Assembly (NCBI GenBank): GCA_025757685.1
Contig: CP107220.1
Span: forward strand, 1,261,501-1,325,500
Reading direction: 5' to 3'
Length of the DNA stretch: 64,000 nt
Source of the DNA: Oscillospiraceae bacterium
GTDB lineage: Bacteria > Bacillota > Clostridia > Oscillospirales > Acutalibacteraceae
Shown here piece by piece: positions 1 through 8,311 of the stretch (its first letter is position 1; every line of letters begins with the position of its first letter). A program made the position numbers and the translations under genes. A model generated the notes under the pieces. That model had not been told where the DNA came from, did not search any database, and saw only the letters and a program-made list of their open reading frames with translations.

Positions 1-1648
1 GTTTAAGCACCGCTGCATGGCTGGAGCCGGAGTCGAACCACACATCCATAATGTCGCTTTCTTTTTCAAAGCCCTTTTGTGCGCCGCAGTGGGGGCACTT
101 ATAATCCTCCGGCAGGAAATATTCCGCCTCGTGGGCGAACCAGGCGTCGGAGCCTTCCTGACCAAAGATCTTAGATACCCGCAGCATCAGATCTTTATCC
201 ACAATCTCCTTGCCGCAGTCTTTACAATAAAATACGGGAATAGGCACACCCCACTTACGCTGACGGGAGATACACCAATCGGCGCGCTCCTGGATCATGG
301 ACTGCATACGGTCCTTGCCCCAGGCCGGATACCACTGCACATCCTCGGTGGCAGCCACAGCAGCCTCCTTAAAATCATCTACCGAGCAGAACCACTGGGA
401 GGTGGCGCGGAAAATGATGGGCTTATGGCAACGCCAGCAATGGGGATACTGGTGGACGATCTTTTTCAGCGCAAACAAAGCGCCGATTTTTTCCAAATGC
501 TCCGCAATGGGCTTGTTGGCCTCATCGGTGGTCAGCCCGGCGAACTGTCCGGCCTCCTCCGTCAGTCTGCCCTCGGCATCCACCGGTACAACGGTGGGGA
601 TCTCCGGGTACTTTTGGCACACGATAAAGTCATCCACACCGTGACCCGGTGCCGTGTGTACGCAACCGGTACCGCTCTCCAGCGTTACATGATCGCCCAC
701 GATCACCAAAGAGGTGCGGTCAATAAACGGGTGCTGGGTTTTCATATACTCCAGCTCGCTGCCCTGGATCACACCCACGGTCTCATAGTCCGTGGTGCCC
801 CGGTCCGCCATAGCGGCGTCTACCAAGTCGGTAGCCATCACATAAAACTCGTCGCCGCTCTTGACCAGAGAATACTCAAAGTTGGGGCCTACGCAGATGG
901 CCACATTGGCCGGCAGTGTCCAGGTGGTGGTGGTCCAAATCACGAAATAGGTCTTGCTCAGGTCCGCACCCAGTGCAGTGAGCTTGCCCATATCGTCCGT
1001 GACCTGGAACTTTACATAAATAGAATGGCAGGGATCCTCGCCGTACTCAATCTCCGCCTCAGCAAGGGCGGTCTTGCAGTCCGGGCACCAATACACAGGC
1101 TTTAAGCCCTTGTAAATATGGCCCTGAGAAGCCATGGTGGCAAATACCTTAATCTGCTCTTCCTCAAAGTCCTTGGTCAGGGTGATGTACGGGTGGTCCC
1201 ACTCGCCGATTACGCCCAGGCGCTTAAAGGACTCCCGCTGAATATCCACATAGCTCAGCGCGGTCTCTCGGCAAATCTTGCGCAATTCCAGATCGGAAAT
1301 ATCGCTGCCGGCGCCGATGCCCGCCTGCTTTCTGGCTTTCAGCTCTGTGGGCAGGCCGTGGGTATCCCAGCCGGGCACATAGGGTGACTGAAATCCGGTC
1401 ATATTCTTGTAGCGCACAATAAAGTCCTTTAAGGTCTTGTTCATGGCGTGGCCGATATGAATATCACCGTTGGCGTACGGAGGTCCGTCGTGGAGCACAA
1501 ACAAAGGCTTGCCCTCGTTGTGCTGCATCAGCTGACGGTACTGGTCGTTTTCTTCCCATGCTTTCAGGAATTCCGGCTCCCGCTGGGGCAAAGCTGCCCG
1601 CATGGGAAAGTCGGTCTTGGGTAAATTCAGTGTTTGGTTATAATCCAT
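1..1648 (-). CDS. ileS: Isoleucyl-tRNA synthetase, C-terminal part missing
   Basis: Charges tRNA-Ile with isoleucine in the cytoplasm. The first 549 codons are present; the gene runs off the left edge, so the KMSKS loop and anticodon-binding domain are not seen. The class I HIGH signature is at residues 64-67 (GDIHIGH). The connective-peptide editing domain follows, with the WTTTTWTLPAN and GTGCVHTAPGHG motifs typical of IleRS. The start ATG at 1646-1648 has AGGAG 11 nt upstream. It is the last visible gene of the minus-strand train and lies 30 bp after the DivIVA gene, an arrangement common in Firmicutes (divIVA-ileS). No T-box leader is present in the short gap, so expression probably depends on the upstream operon. 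The family assignment is certain. Confidence 0.97.
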   Translation of the reverse strand, partial: MDYNQTLNLPKTDFPMRAALPQREPEFLKAWEENDQYRQLMQHNEGKPLFVLHDGPPYANGDIHIGHAMNKTLKDFIVRYKNMTGFQSPYVPGWDTHGLPTELKARKQAGIGAGSDISDLELRKICRETALSYVDIQRESFKRLGVIGEWDHPYITLTKDFEEEQIKVFATMASQGHIYKGLKPVYWCPDCKTALAEAEIEYGEDPCHSIYVKFQVTDDMGKLTALGADLSKTYFVIWTTTTWTLPANVAICVGPNFEYSLVKSGDEFYVMATDLVDAAMADRGTTDYETVGVIQGSELEYMKTQHPFIDRTSLVIVGDHVTLESGTGCVHTAPGHGVDDFIVCQKYPEIPTVVPVDAEGRLTEEAGQFAGLTTDEANKPIAEHLEKIGALFALKKIVHQYPHCWRCHKPIIFRATSQWFCSVDDFKEAAVAATEDVQWYPAWGKDRMQSMIQERADWCISRQRKWGVPIPVFYCKDCGKEIVDKDLMLRVSKIFGQEGSDAWFAHEAEYFLPEDYKCPHCGAQKGFEKESDIMDVWFDSGSSHAAVLK

Positions 1649-1678
1649 GCTTCTTGTTACTCCTACTGTGTATGTAAA

Positions 1679-2860
1679 TTATTTTTTCTTCTTAAAGAAA
1701 CCGCGCAGCTTGGAAGAGCCCTCTTCCTCCTCATACTCGTCCTCGTCCGGAGCGGTCAGGGAAATGGTCTCGCTGGTGCGCTCGTCGCCGCTCTTTACAT
1801 GGAAATAATCCTCAAAGGGCATAGCGGCCTGATCGTCAAACAAGGTCTTTTCCTCCTGCTGCGGGGGCACCTGCTCCAGCTCCGGTTCCTCGTCGATCTC
1901 GCTGATGGTGGGGGCGTTCTCGTCCAGCGGAGTGATTTCGTCCTCGGTAAAGGCGTTCAGCGCGCTGCTGACCTCCTCCGGGCTGGCTGCGGGCGCCTGC
2001 TTCTCCTCGATCTCGTCAATGATCTGATCCACCTGGTCATCGTCTGTGTCGCCCTTGGTATTCTCTGCCGTCGGCGCCTGTGCCGCAGCTTCCTCCGTCG
2101 GTGCGTCGTCCGTCTGGCTTTGCAGTTTGTTGATCTCGTCAATATTGGAGATGATCTGGTTCATCTCGCTCTCCACAGAGTCAATGTGCGCCTGATCCTC
2201 GTCCACCTGGGGCTTCAGATCTACCATATCGCCCAGGCGATCCATCTGGCTCTCATACAGGGACAGCAAGCTGTCCTTAAAGCTCTTAGACTCGCTGCGC
2301 AGCTTTTCAATCAGCTGCTCGTGATAGGCTTTTTCGCTCTTCGCCTTGCTCATCAGCTCCTCAGACAGCTGCTTGGCCTGGTTGAGCATTTCCTGAGCCA
2401 CAACCTTGGCGCCGTCAATGGCATCATTGGCCTTGGCCTCCGCCTCGGTAATAATGGACTCGGCAGCGTCCTGCTTCTCCTTGGTAAAGTTGGCGGCATA
2501 GGTGCGAGCCTCGGCCACCATCTTGTCCGCTTTTTCTTTGGCGTCCGTCACCGTCTGCTGCGCGGTGGCTGCGCTGGCGCTCAGCTTCTCCTCCGCCTTT
2601 TCCTTGGCGTCCTTGGCAATGCGATCCGCCATCTTTTGGGCGGTGATCAGTGCGGTCTTGATAGAGTCCTCTTCATTTCTGTACTCCTCAATCTTGCCGG
2701 CAAGTATTTCCATTTTGCGGTAAAGCTCTTTGTTCTCATCGTACACAGCCTGGTAAGACTCGACGATCTGGGCCAACAGGGCATTGACCTCTTCCTTATC
2801 ATATCCGCCGCTTTGCACGGTAGACAGATTTTTCTCTCGAATTTGGCTGGGTGTAATCAT
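1679..2860 (-). CDS. divIVA: DivIVA-domain cell division/polarity protein
   Basis: Predicted membrane-curvature-sensing coiled-coil scaffold at the septum or poles. The N-terminal DivIVA motif is residues 1-30 (MITPSQIREKN, then GGYDKEEVNALL). A long Ala/Lys/Glu-rich coiled coil covers roughly residues 35-230. It is followed by a low-complexity acidic region and a basic tail (RGFFKKKK). At 393 aa it is much longer than Bacillus DivIVA (about 160 aa), as in several clostridial homologues. The ATG at 2858-2860 is chosen over an upstream in-frame codon because AGGAGAGAGAAT precedes it and the DivIVA motif begins exactly there. It sits between sepF and ileS, the classic position. Specific partners cannot be read from sequence. 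Confidence 0.9.
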   Translation of the reverse strand: MITPSQIREKNLSTVQSGGYDKEEVNALLAQIVESYQAVYDENKELYRKMEILAGKIEEYRNEEDSIKTALITAQKMADRIAKDAKEKAEEKLSASAATAQQTVTDAKEKADKMVAEARTYAANFTKEKQDAAESIITEAEAKANDAIDGAKVVAQEMLNQAKQLSEELMSKAKSEKAYHEQLIEKLRSESKSFKDSLLSLYESQMDRLGDMVDLKPQVDEDQAHIDSVESEMNQIISNIDEINKLQSQTDDAPTEEAAAQAPTAENTKGDTDDDQVDQIIDEIEEKQAPAASPEEVSSALNAFTEDEITPLDENAPTISEIDEEPELEQVPPQQEEKTLFDDQAAMPFEDYFHVKSGDERTSETISLTAPDEDEYEEEEGSSKLRGFFKKKK

Positions 2861-2879
2861 ATTCTCTCTCCTTCTCTCC

Positions 2880-3371
2880 TCACATAAACATGCCGTTGTT
2901 CTCAAGCTCATCGATCAGATCGCCCATTACATCTACATTGTAAGGCGTAATGATATAGGTGCTGTTGGCTACCCGCTTGATCTGGCCGTTGTTGGCATAC
3001 GCCACGCCGCTGAGGAAATCCAGCAGTCTGCGCGCAATATCTCGGTTGGTGCTCTCCAAATTCAACACCACCGTACGCTTGGCATTCAAATTGTCGCCGA
3101 TGGAGGCAGCCTCTTCAAACCGCTCCGGCTTCACCAGCACCACCTGCAACTGGGTGGTGGTGTGGATATTGACCACCTTATCGTCCCGTCCTCTGCTGCG
3201 AGGGCGTTCCTGGCGCTCCGGCTTAGGCGCCCGCTCGTGCCGGGGGCGCTCCTGTCGCTCTGCCCGCTCCGGGGCAGCCAGACCGTAGTCCCGGTTGTCG
3301 TCGTCATAGTAATCGTCAAAATCATCATCATTCTCGGTAATGATCTCTTTGAACTTATCCAGTAAACCCAT
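2880..3371 (-). CDS. sepF: Cell division protein SepF
   Basis: FtsZ-membrane linker of the divisome. The first residues (MGLLDKFKEII) form the amphipathic membrane-targeting helix. An acidic stretch and an Arg/Glu/Pro-rich linker (about residues 15-65) lead into the SepF core (residues 65-155), with the VLNLESTNRDIARRLLDFL segment characteristic of the family. At 163 aa it is of usual length. The linker repeats ERQERPR-like units. It is 12 bp downstream of the YggS-family gene and 19 bp before divIVA, the conserved ylmE-sepF-divIVA order of Firmicutes. SD-like GGAGAGG precedes the ATG. Confidence 0.95.
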   Translation of the reverse strand: MGLLDKFKEIITENDDDFDDYYDDDNRDYGLAAPERAERQERPRHERAPKPERQERPRSRGRDDKVVNIHTTTQLQVVLVKPERFEEAASIGDNLNAKRTVVLNLESTNRDIARRLLDFLSGVAYANNGQIKRVANSTYIITPYNVDVMGDLIDELENNGMFM

Positions 3372-3383
3372 ATTCGCCTCTCC

Positions 3384-4112
3384 TTAACGGTATTGTCTGG
3401 CGCCGAAGATGGCAGAGCCGACACGCACCAGCGTGGAACCCTCGGCAATGGCGGCCTCAAAATCGCCGCTCATACCCATAGACAGAATATCCATGTCTAT
3501 ATTATGGTGTTTTTTGTCTTTAATGTCAATGAAAGATTGATGCATTGTCTCAAAATATTTGCGCACCTGTGTCTCTGTCTCACAAATGGGGGGAATACAC
3601 ATCAAGCCCTTGATCTGCAAACCGGGCAACTGGGCCGCTTCTTCCAGCAACTCCGGCAATGCCTCGATCATAATGCCGCTTTTGCTTTCCTCCCGGCCGA
3701 TGTTCACCTCCACCAGCACCCGGGTGGTCACGCCGTGCTTAACGGACTGCTTGGAAATCTCCTGGGCCAGTTTCATAGAATCCACCGACTGGATCATATC
3801 CACCTGACCCACAATATACTTGACCTTATTGGTCTGGAGTCGACCGATCAGGTGTTTTTCCACCCCATCCAAGTGCAACTCGTCCCGCTTGCCCAGGTAT
3901 TCCTGCACCCGATTTTCGCCGATCAAATCGGCGCCCAGATCCAGTGCCCGGTTAATGTACACCGGCTCCACGGTCTTGGTCACTGCCATCAGGCGAACCT
4001 CTCGGGGATCGCGGCCGCTTTTGACGGCGCCCTCCTGCACCCGCTCTAAGACCCGCTTCCAGTTCTCCTCAACGGCTTGCAGCCGTGCCGGATCAGGTAT
4101 AAACTTTTCCAT
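3384..4112 (-). CDS. ylmE: YggS/YlmE-family PLP homeostasis protein
   Basis: Alanine-racemase-fold, PLP-binding protein that buffers free pyridoxal phosphate; it is not a racemase in characterised homologues. At 242 aa it matches the family. The PLP lysine lies in RLMAVTKTV (about residue 45), followed by IGENRVQEYLGK and HLIGRLQTNKVKY, both family signatures, and the C-terminal SMGMSGDFEAAIAEGSTLVRVG phosphate-binding region. The ATG at 4110-4112 is chosen from homology and an AAGGA upstream. The upstream 23 codons of the open frame are not family-like. It overlaps the end of the HlyD-like gene by 20 bp, implying translational coupling. Confidence 0.93.
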   Translation of the reverse strand: MEKFIPDPARLQAVEENWKRVLERVQEGAVKSGRDPREVRLMAVTKTVEPVYINRALDLGADLIGENRVQEYLGKRDELHLDGVEKHLIGRLQTNKVKYIVGQVDMIQSVDSMKLAQEISKQSVKHGVTTRVLVEVNIGREESKSGIMIEALPELLEEAAQLPGLQIKGLMCIPPICETETQVRKYFETMHQSFIDIKDKKHHNIDMDILSMGMSGDFEAAIAEGSTLVRVGSAIFGARQYR

Positions 4113-5352
4113 TATAAAGATCCTTCCCTTCTGTGATGATCTCGTCATAAAGGCGAATACCGTCTTTATTCTGGGCGTCATACGCCAGTATTACATAATC
4201 CTTGCCGGAATACAGCACCGTGGCGGGACGGAATTTCACCTGTCCGGCCACCAGCACATACACGCCCTTTTTACCGTCGCTCACATGCACGGCGGCAGCG
4301 GGGGCCTTGATCCCGGTATAGGAAGCTGTGCGAATTTCTATATCCTCCGCCCGATAGGCGGCAATATCCGAGTCCATATTCTCACACTGGAGCACCAGAA
4401 CCGTTTGCGTGGCGCCGGGCTTGGTGTCCGCGCCGCTGACCACGGTGCAGGAAAGTACCCGGTCGCTGTCCTTAATAGCCACATCCAGTCGAGTGCCGTT
4501 TTGCACCTTTTGCAGGTCCGCCACATCCGCCTTGCACACAAAGTACCAAGCATAGCTGGTGATCACCTTGCCTAAGGCGCCGGTGTCGCCCTTGGCACTC
4601 TCGGCAGTCTTTAAGGCTTTATCTAGATCGGCAGCGGTCATCTCCGTCACCTGATCATAATCAAAAACGCTCTCGCACCCATCCGTGTAGCCGGAGAAAA
4701 CGCCGCTTACCGCCGTAGTCACGGAGCCAATGGGCTCTGCAGTGCCCAGATCGTCCATTTGACTTTGCAAATCCTTTTTCAGCGCCGCAAAGTCAATGCT
4801 GGTGCCGATCATCATCTGGCGGCGGGTAAAGGTGTCGTTCATCTCCTGCGCCGCGGTACTTGCCCCGGTCAGATCCGATTGGGCCAGCGCCCGTATGTAA
4901 TCATTTACATTCTGCACCGCCTCATTGTCCACGGCGGTAATATCCGTGGCAGTGGCGGCACTCTTATTTTCCATATCCCGGTAGTGCTGCAGCTTCTCCT
5001 TTAAGGCGGTGCGCTGGCTGTACGCCTTAGCGTCCGCCTCAGACTGAAAGCGCAGAGCCACCTTGCCGTTCTTGGCAATCTTCTCGCCGTCGGCAACGCA
5101 TTGCACCGTCACGCCGCCGGGGCCGCTAACCGCGTGCTCCTCTCGCACCGCCAGTGCCGTGGTCTCAATGGTACGGTACACGGTGGTCTCCTTGGCGGTG
5201 TAGGTTTGCAGCCGCACATGGGTAGCAGTATAGCACTCATACACCACCACAGACAAAATCAGCAGCGCCACAATGCCGATGGCCCAGTTCTCCTTGGCGG
5301 TGCGACTGAGCTTTTTACGGCTTTTATGCTCTTTTTCCTTTGTCTTTGCCAT
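4093..5352 (-). CDS. HlyD-like membrane-anchored adaptor protein
   Basis: Predicted membrane protein of 419 aa with a basic N-terminus, one transmembrane helix at about residues 24-46 (WAIGIVALLILSVVVYE) and a large extracellular part. The layout recalls HlyD/RND-type adaptor proteins: a lipoyl-like half (GPGGVTVQCVADGEKIAKNGKVAL), a helical hairpin (about residues 100-180), and a C-terminal beta-barrel and membrane-proximal part (IKAPAAAVHVSDGKKGVYVL). No exporter or outer-membrane partner is encoded nearby. Similar proteins occur beside ylmE-sepF in clostridial genomes, so a division- or envelope-related role is possible but unproven. It overlaps miaA by 29 bp and ylmE by 20 bp. Confidence 0.75.
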   Translation of the reverse strand: MAKTKEKEHKSRKKLSRTAKENWAIGIVALLILSVVVYECYTATHVRLQTYTAKETTVYRTIETTALAVREEHAVSGPGGVTVQCVADGEKIAKNGKVALRFQSEADAKAYSQRTALKEKLQHYRDMENKSAATATDITAVDNEAVQNVNDYIRALAQSDLTGASTAAQEMNDTFTRRQMMIGTSIDFAALKKDLQSQMDDLGTAEPIGSVTTAVSGVFSGYTDGCESVFDYDQVTEMTAADLDKALKTAESAKGDTGALGKVITSYAWYFVCKADVADLQKVQNGTRLDVAIKDSDRVLSCTVVSGADTKPGATQTVLVLQCENMDSDIAAYRAEDIEIRTASYTGIKAPAAAVHVSDGKKGVYVLVAGQVKFRPATVLYSGKDYVILAYDAQNKDGIRLYDEIITEGKDLYNGKVYT

Positions 5353-6262
5353 AAAGAAAATCCTCTGCCTGCGCCGTCGCTGCGGCGATCAGGCGTTCTG
5401 TATCCATGGTATCCGGCTCCAGCACCACAGTGCCCTGCCGGCGCTTAAACCAAGTGATCTGGCGCTTGGCGTAGCGGCGGGTCTCCTGCTTGAGCCGTTC
5501 TACCGCCGTCTCCAGCGGCTCGCTGCCCTCCAAATACGGCAGCAGCTCCTTGTGCCCAATGGCCTGCCGTGCCGTGGGACCGCAAGCGGCGTAGGCCTGC
5601 CGTGCTTCCTCCACCAATCCGGCGGCCAGCATGGCATCCACCCGGGCATTGATCCGATCATACAGCACCTGCCGATCCCGGTAGCGAAGCACAAAATACA
5701 GTGCCTTATAAGGGCTGTCCTCCCGGCGGGAGGCTGCATTCTGGGCAGTCTTGGTCACACCGGCATAGTACAGCTCCAGTGCACGCACCACCCGGTTTTT
5801 GTTATTCGGATGTATTTCTGCCGCAGCCGTGGGATCCACCTGCTGCAAGGTACGGTACAACTCTGTGCCGTCCTTTGCCAGCAGCTCCCGGCGCAGGTCC
5901 GGGTTCGTCTGCACATGGGCAAACTGAATGTGGTCAATAAAGCTGTCAATAAACAGCCCGGTGCCGCCAACCAAAATGGGCACCTTACCCCGTGCGGCAA
6001 TATCTGCCACCGTCTCCGCTGCCAGGTTGCAATACTGAGCCACGCTAAAAGGGGTGTCCGGGGGCAGAATCTCTGCCAAATGGTGCACCGCTGCCTGCCG
6101 CTCCGCTGCCGTAGGCGCCGCAGTGGCAATGGGCATACCGGTATAGATCTGCATAGAGTCGGCACACACAATCTCGCCGTCCAGCCGCCGAGCCAGAGCA
6201 ATGCCCAAACCGGTTTTGCCGGAGGCGGTGGGGCCGGCCACTACAAGTACCTTTGTCTTCAT
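5324..6262 (-). CDS. miaA: tRNA dimethylallyltransferase MiaA
   Basis: Transfers a dimethylallyl group to N6 of A37 in tRNAs reading U-starting codons. The product is the substrate of MiaB, encoded upstream in the same train. The P-loop GPTASGKTGLG is at residues 10-20, then DSMQIYTGM, GGTGLFIDSFI, and the RQAIGHKELLPYL and KRQITWFKR motifs of the family. At 312 aa it is full length. A GTG six bases upstream (6268) is possible, but AGGGCG is better spaced from the ATG at 6260-6262. It starts 2 bp after mutL ends and overlaps the HlyD-like gene by 29 bp. Confidence 0.95.
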   Translation of the reverse strand: MKTKVLVVAGPTASGKTGLGIALARRLDGEIVCADSMQIYTGMPIATAAPTAAERQAAVHHLAEILPPDTPFSVAQYCNLAAETVADIAARGKVPILVGGTGLFIDSFIDHIQFAHVQTNPDLRRELLAKDGTELYRTLQQVDPTAAAEIHPNNKNRVVRALELYYAGVTKTAQNAASRREDSPYKALYFVLRYRDRQVLYDRINARVDAMLAAGLVEEARQAYAACGPTARQAIGHKELLPYLEGSEPLETAVERLKQETRRYAKRQITWFKRRQGTVVLEPDTMDTERLIAAATAQAEDFLYGKDKGKRA

Positions 6263-6264
6263 AC

Positions 6265-8277
6265 TCACGCCCTGCCGAACTGTCTTTCGATCTCGTACCG
6301 GCTAACCTTGATCATCACCGGCCGCCCATGGGGGCAGTAGCGAATATCCGGCATGGACAGCAGCTTCTCAACAAACAGGCGCTGCTCCGCCGGGCTAGTC
6401 ACATCACCGGCCTTGACCGCTGCGCGGCAAGCGGTGGAATGGAAAATCCAGTCCAGCTTTTCCGGCTCAATGTCCGTTTTGTGCTCCAGCAGCTTCTCTG
6501 CGATCTCGCAAATCAGGTCGGCAATATTTGCCCCGTCCAGCATAGCGGGCACCGATCGCACCAACACCGCATCCGTGCCAAAGATCTCCACCTCAAAGCC
6601 GCCTTTTTGCAGCAGGTCCAGATGTTCCTCCACGGCGGACAGCTCCGTTTTGTTCAAGCGCACGGTCACCGGCGCCAGCAGCAACTGGCTGTGGATCTCC
6701 GCGCTCCGGCGCAGGGCTTCAAAATTCATCCGCTCGTGGGCGGCGTGCTTGTCAATATAATATAAATTATTTTCTATCTCTACAAGTATATAGGTCTTAA
6801 AGGCTTCGCCCACTACACGGAAGGCCGGGGCCTTCCGGTCCTCGTCCACCACCTGCACCGTGGGGGCAGGTGCTGTCTCCGCCGAAAGCGGTGCAGACGC
6901 TGCCGATTCTGCGCTCTCATGCGCAGGCACTGCCGGGGACGCTTGGGCGGGTACTTTCTGCTCACGCTGTACCACCGGCGCAGCCTGGGGTTCCGAGGCG
7001 TTTGTTTCGGTCACTTTTACAGGTGCCGGCTCTTGCGCCGTCGGCGCTGTGCTTTGCTCTGCCGTCCGCTGCACCGGGATCTGCCCCTGGGGCGCGGTAC
7101 GGTACGGCACACCTGCCTGCGCCGTCTGCCAAAAGTCTGTGCGGGGCGCTGTTTGCAGCACCGTTTGCACGCTCTCTTCCTTTTTGCGGAAGAAGTCGAT
7201 CTTGGCGCTGCGACTGCCTGCCGGCGGGTACGCGCGTCCCACCTCGTCCGCTGCAGGGGTGCCGCCAAAAGTCGCTTCCTTTACACTGTCGCCGGTCTCA
7301 ATCGCGGTCTTGACCCCATAATACACCAGGTCAAACACCGGCTTTTCGTTGGCAAAGCGCACCTCGATCTTGGCCGGGTGCACATTCACATCCACCAGCG
7401 CCGCGTTGACGGTCATATTCAGCACACAGGCGGGAAAGCGCCCCACCATAATGCTGTTTTTATACGCCTGCTCCAGCGCCGCCAAGGCGGTCTTAGACTT
7501 CACCAGGCGACCGTTTATGAAAAAATACTGCATGGCCCGGCTTTTGCGGGAGGCATGGGGGCTGGACACATAGCCCTCCAGCTCCATACCGTTATAGCTG
7601 TAATGCACCGGGATCAGCGACTGGGTCAATTCTCGGCCAAACACGGAGTACACCGTGCTCTTTAAGTCCTTGTTGCCGGGAGTCACCAGGGTCTGCTTGC
7701 CGTCCCGGATCAGGCGAAAGGCGATCTCCGGGTGGCTCAGCGCCACCGCGTCCAGCACACCGGCCACCGCGTTGCCCTCGGTCACATCTTTCTTTAAGAA
7801 TTTCATGCGCGCAGGGGTGTTAAAGAACAGATCCCGCACCACCACTGTGGTGCCCACCGGGCAACCGGCGTCGTCGCAGCTTTGTTCCTGGCCGCCGGCG
7901 ATCACATAGCGGGTGCCCACCTGCTCCTCTGCTGTGCGGGTGAGCAGTTCCACCTGCGCCACTGCGCCGATGGAAGCCATGGCCTCGCCCCGAAAGCCCA
8001 GGGTGCCGATGGCGTTCAAGTCCTCCTCGGTTGCGATCTTGGAGGTGGCATGGCTGATAAACACCTTGGGCACATCCGCCCTTGCGATACCACAGCCGTC
8101 GTCCGTAATGCGCATATAGGTAGAGCCGCCGTGCTGGATTTCCACCGTTATGCGGGTGGCGCCGGCGTCAATGGAATTCTCCACCATTTCTTTAATTGCA
8201 GAGGCGGGGCGTTCCACCACCTCGCCGGCTGCAATCAGCTGGTACACGGACTTGGGTAAAATATGAATTTGCGGCAT
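6265..8277 (-). CDS. mutL: DNA mismatch repair protein MutL (endonuclease type)
   Basis: GHKL ATPase and strand-nicking endonuclease of mismatch repair. N-terminal ATPase motifs are visible: GEVVERPASAIKEMVENSIDAGA, DDGCGI, TLGFRGEAMASI and the KIEVRFANE region. A Pro/Ala/Glu-rich linker covers about residues 370-480. The C-terminal domain carries the metal-binding endonuclease motif DKHAAHERMNFE (a DQHAxxExxxxE variant with K for Q), plus ACRAAVK and CPHGRP, so it should be a nicking MutL as in organisms lacking MutH. Length is 670 aa. The ATG at 8275-8277 (MPQIHILP) is chosen because 30 upstream in-frame codons show no homology. It lies 34 bp after mutS. Confidence 0.97.
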   Translation of the reverse strand: MPQIHILPKSVYQLIAAGEVVERPASAIKEMVENSIDAGATRITVEIQHGGSTYMRITDDGCGIARADVPKVFISHATSKIATEEDLNAIGTLGFRGEAMASIGAVAQVELLTRTAEEQVGTRYVIAGGQEQSCDDAGCPVGTTVVVRDLFFNTPARMKFLKKDVTEGNAVAGVLDAVALSHPEIAFRLIRDGKQTLVTPGNKDLKSTVYSVFGRELTQSLIPVHYSYNGMELEGYVSSPHASRKSRAMQYFFINGRLVKSKTALAALEQAYKNSIMVGRFPACVLNMTVNAALVDVNVHPAKIEVRFANEKPVFDLVYYGVKTAIETGDSVKEATFGGTPAADEVGRAYPPAGSRSAKIDFFRKKEESVQTVLQTAPRTDFWQTAQAGVPYRTAPQGQIPVQRTAEQSTAPTAQEPAPVKVTETNASEPQAAPVVQREQKVPAQASPAVPAHESAESAASAPLSAETAPAPTVQVVDEDRKAPAFRVVGEAFKTYILVEIENNLYYIDKHAAHERMNFEALRRSAEIHSQLLLAPVTVRLNKTELSAVEEHLDLLQKGGFEVEIFGTDAVLVRSVPAMLDGANIADLICEIAEKLLEHKTDIEPEKLDWIFHSTACRAAVKAGDVTSPAEQRLFVEKLLSMPDIRYCPHGRPVMIKVSRYEIERQFGRA

Positions 8278-8311
8278 GGAACCACCGCCCTTTCTATAAT
8301 GAAATCCGTTT

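Noticed and set aside
1634..2887. Long plus-strand open frame of 417 codons opposite the DivIVA gene
   Set aside because: Leu/Val-rich antisense shadow of a Glu/Lys/Ala-rich coiled-coil gene; no ribosome site, and the minus frame has clear homology.
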